From Marinobacter adhaerens HP15 (lineage in GTDB: Bacteria; Pseudomonadota; Gammaproteobacteria; Pseudomonadales; Oleiphilaceae), in the NCBI RefSeq assembly GCF_000166295.1, contig NC_017506.1:4340001-4404000 (forward strand): a stretch of DNA of 64,000 nucleotides. Direction: 5' to 3'. The notes under the pieces were generated by a model. That model was not told where the DNA came from. It worked only from the letters and a program-made list of their open reading frames with translations, and ran no database searches. Both the position numbers and the translations under genes were made by a program. Positions 1 to 9,657 of this stretch are shown here, in pieces. How positions within the stretch are numbered: the first letter of the stretch is position 1; each line of letters begins with the position of its first letter.

Positions 1-600
1 ATGGGCAAACCCGATCGGGAACCGAGTACAAACCGGCAACTGCGATTTGCCATTATCGGTCCGAAGAAGGCGGCCCGGTTGTACAGCGCCTCCGACATCC
101 AACTGGTTCGGCCCGATGAATTGAGCGAGGTGCCCTATCTGTCACGGCTGGGCCCGGACCCTCTCAATCAGGAGGTCAGCATCGATCAACTGTTGGCGGT
201 GTTTGATGACAAGCGATTCCGGGGCCGGAACCTGGGTGGTTTGCTGCTGGACCAGGCGTTCGTTGCCGGAATCGGTAATTACCTGCGCTCGGAAATCCTC
301 TTTGAGGCGAGGGTTTCACCGCGGGCACGGCCTCGTGATCTGGACGCCGATCAGCAGTCGAGATTGGCGGAGGCGATTCTGACTCTGGTTCAGCGAACCT
401 ATCGATTAAAGGGCATCACCAATCCGCCCGACCGTGCAGAGCGGCTCAAACAGGAAGGATGGACGTTCGGGCAGCGCCGGCACATGGTGTTTAACCGCGA
501 TGGTGAACGCTGCCACGATTGCGCGTCGCCTCTTGTTAAAACCATGATGGCCAGCCGGCGGCTGTATTATTGCCCTGAGTGCCAGGGTGTGCTGGATTAA
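1..600 (+). CDS. nei: Endonuclease VIII-like DNA glycosylase (5' end outside window)
   Basis: Base-excision repair glycosylase/AP lyase of the Fpg/Nei family, removing oxidised pyrimidines. The visible 199 residues match Nei from about residue 80 onward: an LYSASDI segment, the H2TH region (GLLLDQAFVAGIGNYLRSE) and a C-terminal zinc finger with CHDC and CPEC pairs. The catalytic N-terminal Pro-Glu that all family members need is absent, so the gene begins upstream and the ATG at base 1 is internal. The stop overlaps the stop of the converging sua5 gene by 3-4 bases. Family assignment is secure; substrate preference is not visible. Confidence 0.9.
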   Translation: MGKPDREPSTNRQLRFAIIGPKKAARLYSASDIQLVRPDELSEVPYLSRLGPDPLNQEVSIDQLLAVFDDKRFRGRNLGGLLLDQAFVAGIGNYLRSEILFEARVSPRARPRDLDADQQSRLAEAILTLVQRTYRLKGITNPPDRAERLKQEGWTFGQRRHMVFNRDGERCHDCASPLVKTMMASRRLYYCPECQGVLD

Positions 601-1586
601 GTGAATTGTTCGGTACAGGCCCGTCCCAACCGATCGTGAACGGCCAGCCACTGGCTTTCCCGTGGCGGAAGCTCAATCACGATCCGATCCACGTTCGCCT
701 TGTCCATGGCGTGCATGGCGGTATAAAGCATGCGAGCGTACTCGTTCGGATCGGCGCTGAGCATAATGGACTCGGATGCCAGTTCGCCCGGGGCAGACTG
801 CCACCAGATAACGCCAATCTTTTCGCCTGCCGGTGTGACTTCGGGCAGAAGTCCGGCGAACCGATCCGTGGCTACTCCAACGGTAGGTGTGACCGGCTGG
901 TAGTGGCGCTTTACGCTCCCCGGTACGGCCTGGCTGGCCGCTTTGCCCGGGGCGAGCGCGATTCCGAGGCAGGCTTCGATATCGCTCTTTGCGATCTGCC
1001 CGGGTCTGGCAATAACTGGCGTGTCGCCGGTCAGATCGACAATGGTGGATTCAATGCCTACCGAACAGTCGCCGCCGTCCAGAACTGCCTCGATTTTTCC
1101 GGACAGTCCCGCGAGTACGTGCTCTGCGTTGGTCGGGCTGATCCTGCCATAGGGATTGGCTGACGGGGCGACAAGATCCCTGCCAAGCCGTTGCATGGCC
1201 GCCAGCGTGGCCGGGTGCGCCGGCATCCTGACCGCCACACCCGGATTGCCGCCGGTAATGAAATCGCTGACGCCGCTTTTCTTCGGCAGTAGCAGCGTAA
1301 GCGGGCCGGGCCAGAATGCCTGGACCAGCCGCCTGGCAGTGTCCGGAATCTGGTCGACCCAGAGACTGATCCGGTCCGGTGATGCCACATGCACTATCAG
1401 CGGGTGTCCGACCGGGCGCTGTTTCGCCTCGAACACTTTCCGGACCGCCTGATCGTTGCTGGCATCGGCCGCAAGCCCATACACGGTTTCGGTGGGTATA
1501 GCGACGAGGTGGCCGGCAAGAAGCAGGCTGGCGGCTTTCTCTAGGTCGCCTGATTGTGTTGCGTCTAACTTGATGGTTGCGGGCAT
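597..1586 (-). CDS. sua5: L-threonylcarbamoyladenylate synthase, Sua5 type
   Basis: Makes threonylcarbamoyl-AMP from threonine, bicarbonate and ATP, the first step of the universal t6A37 modification of ANN-decoding tRNAs. The 329-aa protein has an N-terminal YrdC/TsaC domain (about 12-195) with the KQRP and APSANPYGRISPT nucleotide/threonine-binding motifs, followed by a C-terminal Sua5 domain (about 200-325). It is therefore the long Sua5 form rather than short TsaC. It lies 7 bp after a DUF6671-like gene at the end of the dabB-dabA set. It consumes bicarbonate, so sitting behind a carbon-uptake operon is suggestive but unproven. Confidence 0.9.
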   Translation of the reverse strand: MPATIKLDATQSGDLEKAASLLLAGHLVAIPTETVYGLAADASNDQAVRKVFEAKQRPVGHPLIVHVASPDRISLWVDQIPDTARRLVQAFWPGPLTLLLPKKSGVSDFITGGNPGVAVRMPAHPATLAAMQRLGRDLVAPSANPYGRISPTNAEHVLAGLSGKIEAVLDGGDCSVGIESTIVDLTGDTPVIARPGQIAKSDIEACLGIALAPGKAASQAVPGSVKRHYQPVTPTVGVATDRFAGLLPEVTPAGEKIGVIWWQSAPGELASESIMLSADPNEYARMLYTAMHAMDKANVDRIVIELPPRESQWLAVHDRLGRACTEQFT

Positions 1587-1592
1587 AAGGTC

Positions 1593-2414
1593 TCAGGGGT
1601 TACAGGTTGGGCAAAAATCAGGTTCCGTTGTCACAGCCTCCACGGGGCGCGACTCTGAGTGGTCGCAGGCGTGGCAGGACCAGACAAAAGACCTTGGCCG
1701 GTCTGTCGGCGTATCGCACGCACTGCATGGCAGGCCTCTCTCAATATCGGTTATCCAGAATCCCGGCAGGGAACACCCTGGGCACAGGCTCTCCATTTTG
1801 TTGCGAAGGTTTTCTGCCGCCAGTGCAATATTGGCCATTCTGCCAGGCGACTCATGGGCTCGAAGGTCGTACTCGATAAAAACCTGTCCAGACGGCGAGG
1901 CATTCCGGAGTGCTCTGAACAGGGTATGGATTTCCTGGTGGTCGCGCAGCCCTTTGTAAATCTCCGGGTGCCCGGCATGCTCGGGCCGCATTACCAGGCC
2001 CTGGCCTGCAGGGCATCGATCCAGAAACATCTGCAAGTCCTCAACGGAGCGGATGCTGGCCTGCTCAAGACCAAAAGGCGCGCTGTGCTCGCCAAAGAGG
2101 GTAAGGCCGTGCTCCGGATCAAACAGGCAAACGACCTCCAGATTGATGCAGAACAGACCACCGCCAAAAGCCCCCTCGCTACCGAGGCCGATACGATTCT
2201 CGCCCTGCGCCGCGGCAATTCTGGCTTTCTCGAGCGCGGTTTCCTTCTGACCGGCGAAACGTTCTGTTTCCCGGGTAAAGGTCCCAAGGCGATCGGTGTC
2301 GAAGCTGCTGTCGCAGGTTAACGCCAACCCGAGCGGTTCCAGTGGCCGCGCAATGGCGGGCAACTTGCCGTGCCGGGTTAGCAAAACCGCGGAGCGGCCG
2401 CCCCAGATCGACAT
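1593..2414 (-). CDS. DUF6671-like protein with C-terminal zinc ribbons
   Basis: Conserved protein of unknown function, 273 aa, which I place in DUF6671 from memory. The N-terminus (MSIWGGRSAVLLTRHGK) starts a mixed alpha/beta domain. The last 70 residues carry four Cys pairs (CPGC, CSAC, CHAC, CPTC), consistent with one or two zinc ribbons. I chose the ATG at 2414 because it forms a TGATG overlap with the dabA stop, implying translational coupling; an in-frame upstream ATG at 2471 would run deep into dabA. Its position inside the dab set suggests a role linked to carbon uptake or metal delivery to DabA, but this is only context. Confidence 0.7.
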   Translation of the reverse strand: MSIWGGRSAVLLTRHGKLPAIARPLEPLGLALTCDSSFDTDRLGTFTRETERFAGQKETALEKARIAAAQGENRIGLGSEGAFGGGLFCINLEVVCLFDPEHGLTLFGEHSAPFGLEQASIRSVEDLQMFLDRCPAGQGLVMRPEHAGHPEIYKGLRDHQEIHTLFRALRNASPSGQVFIEYDLRAHESPGRMANIALAAENLRNKMESLCPGCSLPGFWITDIERGLPCSACDTPTDRPRSFVWSCHACDHSESRPVEAVTTEPDFCPTCNP

Positions 2415-4801
2415 CAATCTTCTCCGCTTTGACCGCCGGTGGAACTTGAACGAGTGGCTACAGGCTGCCACTCATTCCGGTACAACCTCTCGATCGAGGT
2501 CTGCTCATCGTTGATCCGGAACAGGTACAGCCAGTCGTTATCGATCAGCTCCTGCACAACTTTGTGTTTTTGCGCGATCTCGGCAATGGCTTCCCTCGGT
2601 GCCGCCAGATAAACGCTCAGGCGCAAGGGCTCGTGAACCCAGCGCTTACCATCGTGTACTGACTGCAGCGGCAAACCGATTCGCAAATCGCCGCCGTTGC
2701 CCTCGAAAACGCCCAGGTGGCCGCCAACCACGTTGTGTAGGACCTTGTTGCCGCTACCGTAATGCAGATTGTCGGTAACAGACATGAAGTACTGGAGGTT
2801 GATCCAGTGGGTGACCACCATTGGCGCGGTCATGATCAGTTCGAGGATGTTAAAGCCTTCATCCTCGCGCCAGCGGTAGTCGTGGAGGAAACTGCGGCCA
2901 CCCAGATCCAGGTGTCGCGTGGCCGAGCGAGGCGCCACGATAAAGCTGGCGTTGCCGGCAAGCCCCCATTCCGGCCGTACTTCGGACCAGTCCTGGCTGC
3001 GCTTTTTGATGGCGCTGTCAACATCGCTCTCGTTTGCGATACCAAGCCGCAGGGCGCGTTCACGACGTGCCTGGGCGCCGGCATTGGCCAGGAAACCCCG
3101 GATCTCGTCAGGAACATCACCTGAGCACTCGACCTCGTCGGTGGTTGTGTTATGCAGTGCCCCCACGAATCGGGTTTCGGAGGGGATCGAAATCCCCTGC
3201 TTAGCCAGGGCCGCACGCACGTCCTTGTCGTTCAGGATGCCGGCAAGTACGCGAACGTTTACCGAACCGGTCTGTCCGCCGCAGGCGCCGCAGTCGAGGC
3301 CCGCTGCATGGGGATTGTTACGCGTACTGCTGCCGTGCCCGACAAGGAGAACGGTGGGCGCAAAATCATGAGTCAGGGTCATGGCCCGAAGAATACCCCC
3401 GGCCAACTCCGCCTTCTCCGCAGCGCCCAGCAGGGTTCCGTTCTGGCGGATCTCGAACTCGGTCTGTCCCTTATGGAGTTGATCAACCGGGTTATCCGAG
3501 GACTTGCCAAAAAAGGTTTTGCGAACCATGCGTCCCAGACCTGCGAGGCCCATGCTCTCGATAAAGCTGAAGCTCGCCGGGCCGGCGTTGGAAAACTGTG
3601 ACCAGTGGGAGTGGTTGGCTAATGATTGCCGGCTGAAGCTGTCGGCGGGTTCGGCCTCAGTAACCTCGAGCGCCGGCGCCAGCAAGCCCGGCAATTGTGG
3701 CCGGCAAAACCCGGTGCCCTTGGGTCGATAGGAGATCGGGAGGCCGAAGAACCCGGCAAACCCGAGGGTCTGAATAGCGGGATTCTGGGCTTCCAGCGCA
3801 CGACGATAGACCTCCGACCGAACATCGATGCAGAAGGCCGCCTGTAACTTGAGCGGCTGATCGTCCGACGAGGGATTTTCAGGCCTGGTAAGAAGCTTTT
3901 CAGCCATCTGTGACTGGTAGGCCGACTCAGCCTCTGTTTGCTGGCGCCAACCTGTGGTTTGAGATTGCTCGTGGGTCTGCAGCATCTCTGGCCAGGTATC
4001 CCACTGTTTGAGCCAGCGTTGCTTCAGTTCGGCAAAAATGGCCCCGCCAACGTGTTGGACGTGCCGCCATATGGCGAGCTCCCAGGCCAGTCGGATGGCC
4101 AGTAGACCCGGCAGCAGGTCTTCCTCGTGGCCACTGAGTCGCGCTTGCCACCGCAAGTAGGCGGCCCAGGATGACCAGCCGTTGATATCCAGGAGGAGCG
4201 CATGGGCATAATCCGGCGCATAGTCCGGTTGTGATGCCAGGGCGTCGAGAGCATCGGTAATCAGTTTTTCATGCTGGTCCGGTAACACCTGAAACTGCGA
4301 GGGCAGGGATGGTTCGCCCATAACAATGGCGATGCCGCGGTCAGCCCGGGTCATTTGCAGCCAGCTATGGTAAAGGTCCTGGGCATCCGCCTTGAAATCA
4401 CCGGCATCCAGACGCTGGAAATAGTCGCCGCAGAACTGGCTTATCTGATGCACAACTTCATCCTGCCAGCCTACCTGGTGGGCGGTGTCGCGATTGCGAT
4501 CCAGCTGGGCGCTCAGATTCTGCCAGTGTTCGGGCATGCTGGCGGTCTCCGCGGCCGCCGGGCCGTTGCCCTGTCCGGCAAGCGCGGCCTGATTCTGGCA
4601 GCAGGTGCCATTGAGTGCCGCCATGCGTGAAGCGACCCTGGTGAATGGCAGGTCCCGCATTTCCCAGAACGGATTCACGGCGATCATCTGATCCAATGGC
4701 CAGGAGGGCGCGATTCGCGCGCAGGCATCGGTGACGGCCGCCTGCCAATCTGGTGTATGGGTGGTTGCTTCGGTGGTGGCATTAAGGCTCGACGCTAACA
4801 T
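2414..4801 (-). CDS. dabA: DabA, probable inorganic carbon transporter subunit (DUF2309)
   Basis: Cytoplasmic carbonic-anhydrase-like subunit of the DAB machine, thought to hydrate CO2 vectorially using ion flux through DabB. The 795-aa length is normal. The four zinc-site residues are visible: C324 and D326 in FCIDVRSE, H489 in LVGHGSS and C504 in LDCGACGG. The 15-residue H-C spacing agrees with what I recall for characterised DabA. Its start overlaps the dabB stop as TAATG, so the two are co-translated. Known DABs support growth at air CO2 in autotrophs and some heterotrophs and pathogens. No carboxysome or RuBisCO gene is visible here, so an anaplerotic role is more likely. Confidence 0.9.
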   Translation of the reverse strand: MLASSLNATTEATTHTPDWQAAVTDACARIAPSWPLDQMIAVNPFWEMRDLPFTRVASRMAALNGTCCQNQAALAGQGNGPAAAETASMPEHWQNLSAQLDRNRDTAHQVGWQDEVVHQISQFCGDYFQRLDAGDFKADAQDLYHSWLQMTRADRGIAIVMGEPSLPSQFQVLPDQHEKLITDALDALASQPDYAPDYAHALLLDINGWSSWAAYLRWQARLSGHEEDLLPGLLAIRLAWELAIWRHVQHVGGAIFAELKQRWLKQWDTWPEMLQTHEQSQTTGWRQQTEAESAYQSQMAEKLLTRPENPSSDDQPLKLQAAFCIDVRSEVYRRALEAQNPAIQTLGFAGFFGLPISYRPKGTGFCRPQLPGLLAPALEVTEAEPADSFSRQSLANHSHWSQFSNAGPASFSFIESMGLAGLGRMVRKTFFGKSSDNPVDQLHKGQTEFEIRQNGTLLGAAEKAELAGGILRAMTLTHDFAPTVLLVGHGSSTRNNPHAAGLDCGACGGQTGSVNVRVLAGILNDKDVRAALAKQGISIPSETRFVGALHNTTTDEVECSGDVPDEIRGFLANAGAQARRERALRLGIANESDVDSAIKKRSQDWSEVRPEWGLAGNASFIVAPRSATRHLDLGGRSFLHDYRWREDEGFNILELIMTAPMVVTHWINLQYFMSVTDNLHYGSGNKVLHNVVGGHLGVFEGNGGDLRIGLPLQSVHDGKRWVHEPLRLSVYLAAPREAIAEIAQKHKVVQELIDNDWLYLFRINDEQTSIERLYRNEWQPVATRSSSTGGQSGED

Positions 4802-6375
4802 TATGCGGACTCCCTGGAACCAGAGGTTGAAGAGACGCTGACCACCGCTCGCGGCCGCACGACATCAGGCAGTTTGGCAGGCCATATTTTCAGGGTCAGA
4901 CGGGTGGACCACTCATCGAGGTAGCCCGCGGCGAACAGGAACCGATAAAGCCTGGCGCCTGCGGGTGAGAAACGGTGGTAGCGAATCTGGTAGTAGCCGC
5001 GTACCAGTATTGCGATAAGGGCAGCGACAAAAACCACTTCCAGCAGGCTTGCCTGGCTTTCCGGTGGCGCAAGCAGCAAACCGAAGAAGGTTTTCTGTAG
5101 CCAGTACAGTGCCCAGAAGGCAGCACCAATAACCAGGCCTCGGGCAACGGTGAGAACCCCGCCGCCGGCTGACAGGAACTCTGAGAGCAGAATCGTCAGG
5201 GCGATGCCTGGCACAATCCATGAAAACATGTGCGCCGTGCCGGCCTCATTGGACAGGAAAACAGTCGGCAGCATGAACAGGCCCGCCAGGGCGGCAGCGG
5301 CCAGCCACTGTTTTGCCCCGGGCTCATTGACGGCAACCAGGCGTTTTTTCATCGACAACTCAACGGTATTGCCGGCGTTCAGGAAGGTGTGAGCCTTGTA
5401 CGCGGAATGCGCAACCAGATGCAGGAGCGCCAGCTCGTACAGCCCCAGAGCGCACTCAACCAGCATCCAGCCCATCTGGGAGCAGGTAGACCAGGCCAGC
5501 CTTACCTTGATGGAAATACGAGTCATCATAACAAGGCTGGCAAACACCGCCGTGGGGCCTGCCACGGCAAGCAAAAGCCACTGGGCTGCGCTTACTTCGG
5601 AAATAAGCGGTGCCATCAGAATCATCAGGAAACCGCCAAGGTTCACAACGCCGGCGTGAAGCAGGGCAGAAACCGGCGTGGGTGATTCCACCACCTGAAT
5701 CAGCCAACCGTGGAAAGGCATCTGTGCGCATTTGAGCAAAGCGGCCACGGCCATCAAAACCGCAGCGATCTGGGCGCCGGCGGGCACCTCTGTTGCACCG
5801 GATACCTGGGCCAGAATCCGATCAATAAACGGCGTGTCGTACTGGACATAAAGCAGGAGGAACGCCAGCGCCAGGCAGAGCTCCGCAATTCGCGCAAAAA
5901 TGAATTTTTTGTGCGCGGCCAGGGCGGCGCGCGGGCGATCAGGAAAGAACATCAGCAACTGGTGCAGGCTTACGCTGATAGCAATCCAGCTGACGAGGAA
6001 CACCAGCAAATGATTGGTGATGGCGATCATGGCCACGCTGGCGAGGATCACCTGAAGCCAGATCATGAAACGGCGCTGGCCGTGATCCCCCGCAAGATAC
6101 CTCTCCGAGAAGCGTCCCAGCACCATTCCAAGCAAAGTGATCAGCAGCAACATGATTGAGGCCAGAGGCGCGTGACTGAACCAGACGCCATCGACCGGCC
6201 ACCACCAACTTCCGATTGCGGCGGCCAAAGCCGATACAAAGGCAAGCTTGAAGGTCAATGACCGTGCGAGAAGGTTGCTCTGGTTGGTTGCCAATCCTGT
6301 CGCGACTGCGCCGGCACCGAAAAGCAGCGGTACCAGCAGTGAGAACAAGGATTCGATCGCCTGAACATCGAACAT
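4801..6375 (-). CDS. dabB: DabB, proton-translocating NuoL/ND5-like membrane subunit
   Basis: Integral membrane partner of DabA from the proton-conducting antiporter family (ND5/NuoL/MrpA-like). The 524-aa protein is nearly all hydrophobic helices; I would estimate 12-14. A conserved antiporter core with H, K and E residues inside helices is visible (ALLKCAQMPFHGWLIQ, PTPVSALLHAG). It lacks the long lateral helix of true NuoL, as expected for DabB. It is first in the dab set, and the TAATG junction couples it to dabA. The 126 bp upstream contain an AT-rich run with alternating TA (about 6440-6452) that could hold the promoter. No LysR regulator flanks the locus. Confidence 0.88.
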   Translation of the reverse strand: MFDVQAIESLFSLLVPLLFGAGAVATGLATNQSNLLARSLTFKLAFVSALAAAIGSWWWPVDGVWFSHAPLASIMLLLITLLGMVLGRFSERYLAGDHGQRRFMIWLQVILASVAMIAITNHLLVFLVSWIAISVSLHQLLMFFPDRPRAALAAHKKFIFARIAELCLALAFLLLYVQYDTPFIDRILAQVSGATEVPAGAQIAAVLMAVAALLKCAQMPFHGWLIQVVESPTPVSALLHAGVVNLGGFLMILMAPLISEVSAAQWLLLAVAGPTAVFASLVMMTRISIKVRLAWSTCSQMGWMLVECALGLYELALLHLVAHSAYKAHTFLNAGNTVELSMKKRLVAVNEPGAKQWLAAAALAGLFMLPTVFLSNEAGTAHMFSWIVPGIALTILLSEFLSAGGGVLTVARGLVIGAAFWALYWLQKTFFGLLLAPPESQASLLEVVFVAALIAILVRGYYQIRYHRFSPAGARLYRFLFAAGYLDEWSTRLTLKIWPAKLPDVVRPRAVVSVSSTSGSRESA

Positions 6376-6501
6376 GCGAGGACCTCGGAATCAGGAGTAT
6401 TTAGTACGCGTAGTATCCGAGGCTTTCGCTGTGAACAAAAATATATATATCTGATCGTTTCGTTCGTTACTAAAGAATGATTGCCGGGTATGGAAACTGG
6501 G

Positions 6502-8427
6502 TCAGGTCCTGTAAGAGTCCAATTGAGACTTCAGTCTTTCAGCGAGTTGTTTCAATGTTTCTGACGCCTCATTGGTTGATGCGGCGTTCTCCTGGCTGCT
6601 GCCAGCCATTTGCCGAATGTGCTCAAGGCGCTGGTTGATGTCCTCAGAAACCTGGCTTTGCTGCTCGGCGGCGCTGGCCATTTCAATGTTGGTATCCCGA
6701 ATGGTTCGAACGCTCTCGCGCAGTGCGTCGATCGCGTTACCGGTTTCGCGGATCATGTCGTTGGTTTCAGTAGCCAGCTGGCTGCCAACCTCAATAACGT
6801 TTGTTACACCGGCAACGCCTTCCTGTAGGTGATTGATCTGGTCCTGGATCTCCTTGATTGATTCCTGGGTTCGACGGGCCAGGTTCCTGACTTCGTCGGA
6901 GACCACAGCAAAACCTCTGCCGTGCTCCCCGGCTCGGGCTGCCTCAATCGCTGCGTTCAGGGCCAGAAGGTTGGTCTGTTCTGAAATGTTTTCGATGACG
7001 GAAAGAATATTACCGATGTTATCCGATGCAGCTCTCAGTGAAGCGCTGGTTTGCACGGAGCTCTGGTTGTTTTCGAGCTGGCTCTGTATTTTTGCGGTGG
7101 TTTTTGCAATGAGCGACTGGCCACTTTCGGCCAGACCATCCGCCTCTTTTGCAATGTTTTCGGCCCTGGATGCGCTTTCGGCAACGGTTTGAGCGGTTGC
7201 TGTCATTTCATTCATGGCGGTTGCAACCTGCTCTGTCTCCTCGGTTTGTTGCGAGACAACGGTTGCGGAGTCCGATGCAATGCCCCTGAGACTCGACGAG
7301 GCCTCAAGCAGGCTTTCCGACGAGCCTTTGGTGTCTGAAATCGTGGTTTGCAACCGATCAAGCAAGCGATCAAAGCCCTGGGCCATGACATCCAGTTCGC
7401 TCTTGCCCGTTGCATTGAACCGCACAGTGAGGTCGCCCTCTCCACTGGCAATGTCGTTGATGGCATCAATCATTTTTTGAAGAGGTCGGGCCACAACCAA
7501 TTGTGCGAGGGCACTCAGGCAACCGATCAGCACCAGTCCGCCGATCAGAATTGCAATGATCGTCTTGATAGTCTGATTGCGAACCATGGCCCCCACTTCG
7601 TCTTCTGAATAGCCGGTTACAATCTGGTACCCCCAGGGATCAAACGCAGTGCGTTCAAGGTTCCAACCGTCCGGCTCGGTTTCCAGCAGGTTTTGCAGTG
7701 GATCGGGCTCAATTGAGTTGGAGTGCATGCGGAGTCGACCCTTGTCGTCCACCAGGGCGAGAAACCCCCTGTCCAAGAGGCTGGATGAGGTGATGGCCGC
7801 TTCAAGTTCTTCAAGGTCCGCTGAATAGCCCACATACCAGATGCCGATAATCTGGTTTGAGGCGTTACGGATCGGGCTGTACGCGGTGAGGTAGGGGTTG
7901 CCGAGGATATCGACCTGCCCGAAGTAAGCTTCGCCCCGGCTGATGGCCTGCCCGGCGGCGCCCGCCATATTCAGCTTGGTACCGATGGCACGGGATCCAT
8001 CATCTTTCTTGACGTTCGTGGAAACCCTCACGAAGTCCTGCCCGTCGCGAACGAAGAGTGTGGCTGTGCCGTCCATGACCTGGGTAATCCCGTCCACCAG
8101 ATCAAAATTGTTGTTGATCATGGTGTCGCCCAGAAACAGTGCTGGCGCCGATTTGCCTGCGACGGGTTCCGTTCCCTGAACCCTGGCGGTTCCCATTTGC
8201 TGACCACGCTCAATCAGCAGATTCAGAGAATTCTTCACCCGTTTTGACATGAGCTCGTCGGTGATGGAGAGCATTCCGGTGATCTCCTCGACAAGATCAC
8301 TCTGCCTTTCAGCGACGTCTGCCGTGATCGTTTTCTGCGTGTTCAAAGCGATCACAATGCTTGCGAGCAATGCGATGACCAGCAGAACAACGGCAATCGA
8401 GACGATGAACAGTTTTCTGATAGACAT
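6502..8427 (-). CDS. Methyl-accepting chemotaxis protein with periplasmic Cache domain
   Basis: Transmembrane chemoreceptor that would signal through CheA/CheW. From the N-terminus: a transmembrane helix (about 7-30), a periplasmic Cache-type sensor (about 40-310, with FVRVSTNVK and [10 protein letters not shown]), a second transmembrane helix, HAMP, and a long signalling coiled coil. The hairpin tip is the near-invariant [20 protein letters not shown] start it at the ATG at 8427 (641 aa) because GGGGAATC lies at ribosome-binding distance and the membrane helix follows at once; an in-frame ATG at 8526 would add 33 residues. The ligand cannot be read from sequence; related Cache_3/Cache_2 sensors bind small organic acids. 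Confidence 0.9.
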   Translation of the reverse strand: MSIRKLFIVSIAVVLLVIALLASIVIALNTQKTITADVAERQSDLVEEITGMLSITDELMSKRVKNSLNLLIERGQQMGTARVQGTEPVAGKSAPALFLGDTMINNNFDLVDGITQVMDGTATLFVRDGQDFVRVSTNVKKDDGSRAIGTKLNMAGAAGQAISRGEAYFGQVDILGNPYLTAYSPIRNASNQIIGIWYVGYSADLEELEAAITSSSLLDRGFLALVDDKGRLRMHSNSIEPDPLQNLLETEPDGWNLERTAFDPWGYQIVTGYSEDEVGAMVRNQTIKTIIAILIGGLVLIGCLSALAQLVVARPLQKMIDAINDIASGEGDLTVRFNATGKSELDVMAQGFDRLLDRLQTTISDTKGSSESLLEASSSLRGIASDSATVVSQQTEETEQVATAMNEMTATAQTVAESASRAENIAKEADGLAESGQSLIAKTTAKIQSQLENNQSSVQTSASLRAASDNIGNILSVIENISEQTNLLALNAAIEAARAGEHGRGFAVVSDEVRNLARRTQESIKEIQDQINHLQEGVAGVTNVIEVGSQLATETNDMIRETGNAIDALRESVRTIRDTNIEMASAAEQQSQVSEDINQRLEHIRQMAGSSQENAASTNEASETLKQLAERLKSQLDSYRT

Positions 8428-8700
8428 TCTGATTCCCCAGAATCTATAAGCCGGACGGAGTATTGGAGCACGCAAACCACTGCGATCTTTTTTTATATCG
8501 GCCGGGATCGGTGCTTCGTTAATCATTATTTCGTCATTCGTGAATGATTCCAGAAATTACGACGCGTATGTGCTGCCAAGAGAGCAGAAATGTCGCTCCG
8601 GAGGCACAGGCCTGGCTGCGGGTTTGTAAAACCTTCTTGCAATCACCATATTTCGGCGTCCACGAAATGATCAATCGATGGGGCTCGAGCTCATCGTTCA

Positions 8701-9315
8701 ATGGCCATTCCTGGACGACGCGTGCAAGAAGTGAAAACCGGAAAAGACCGAGGCAAAGAATTGGATTGTGAAAAAAAGGGCGCTTTCCTGGCTCGAAGGA
8801 AAAAGCACTCGACCCTGACCGCCGGGGTTTATTACCCGAAACCCGAAGCCATTGCAGCCGACTACTGGGGTGTCTTCGTTGATAATACGCCCTACATATT
8901 ACTGGTGCCTGACGAAGAACGCAGTGCCCGTGAAAAGGCCGAACGGCTGGCTGAATCCGCGAATTTCCGCACGTTGCTTGAAGCAACCCTGACAGCCTGT
9001 GAGCGTATTGAAGCGAAACCTGTTGATGGCAGCGCAGTGGATTGGGGCGCGCCCCTCACCGTGATAAGCGCCAGTCGCTCTGGCGACGTTGAGACGGGGA
9101 CAAGAGAGATCGGCGAGGTCAGGGCAATCCTGATGCCCGGTTGTCATCAGGCCGTGGCAGACACCCTGTGTATCGACGATACGCTGGCGACTGTGATCGA
9201 TTCGAAATTCCCGCAGGTTTCGAATTTTGACGATCTTCCAGAACTGTCGGAGCGAGACGTGAAAATGTCGCTGGGTAACCTGGAAGCCCGCAAGCATCCA
9301 CGAGGTGGTCACTAG
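8701..9315 (+). CDS. Hypothetical protein
   Basis: No family recognised. The product of up to 204 aa is soluble, mildly acidic and has no signal peptide. Its C-terminal half is rich in Asp/Glu (FDDLPELSERDVKMS). The ATG at 8701 has no Shine-Dalgarno sequence. A TTG at 8761, seven bases after GAGG, is a reasonable alternative and would remove a basic N-terminus. It converges on the 83-aa gene at 9312-9563 with a 4-base overlap. The antisense frame is also open but looks like a shadow: its composition is Arg/His/Cys-rich without hydrophobic periodicity. Confidence 0.55.
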   Translation: MAIPGRRVQEVKTGKDRGKELDCEKKGAFLARRKKHSTLTAGVYYPKPEAIAADYWGVFVDNTPYILLVPDEERSAREKAERLAESANFRTLLEATLTACERIEAKPVDGSAVDWGAPLTVISASRSGDVETGTREIGEVRAILMPGCHQAVADTLCIDDTLATVIDSKFPQVSNFDDLPELSERDVKMSLGNLEARKHPRGGH

Positions 9316-9563
9316 GGGCAGGTGCTCGCCGGGATTTCCGGAGTTTCCTGGAGGGGAATTGCGCAATCTTCCGGCAATGCGTCGGTCAGCTGCATCAACA
9401 GATCTGTTGTGTGGCTCATTTGCTCGCTGAGTTGACTGTAATCAGTGCTATGCTGATTCTCTGACTGCTGGGCGGCAAGCTGGTACTGCTTTTCGAGGAT
9501 CAGGTCCTGCAGGAATCTTATTTGCCGGGCAGTCAGCATGACCGGTCGACTGTCGTCGCTCAT
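9312..9563 (-). CDS. Small hypothetical protein (83 aa)
   Basis: Small acidic, Gln/Leu-rich protein (LTARQIRFLQDLILEKQYQLAAQQSE) predicted to be mainly helical, possibly a short coiled coil. The start is supported by AAAGG seven bases before the ATG. It lies between an unknown convergent gene and the large GGDEF-EAL gene, transcribed in the same direction as the latter but upstream in the opposite gene order. No function is assigned. Confidence 0.6.
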   Translation of the reverse strand: MSDDSRPVMLTARQIRFLQDLILEKQYQLAAQQSENQHSTDYSQLSEQMSHTTDLLMQLTDALPEDCAIPLQETPEIPASTCP

Positions 9564-9657
9564 TGTTTGGCCTTTTCGTCTGTATTAAATAGAGATGAGG
9601 GTAGGGTTACGGTGGTTTGCTTGCTATGGATCTGACGCAGGTCTCGATCCTGTTTGT

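Noticed and set aside
8899..9366. 155-codon minus-strand frame opposite the unknown gene at 8701
   Set aside because: Arg/Cys/His-rich, overlaps both flanking genes, no ribosome-binding site. I prefer the plus-strand gene, though neither has a family.
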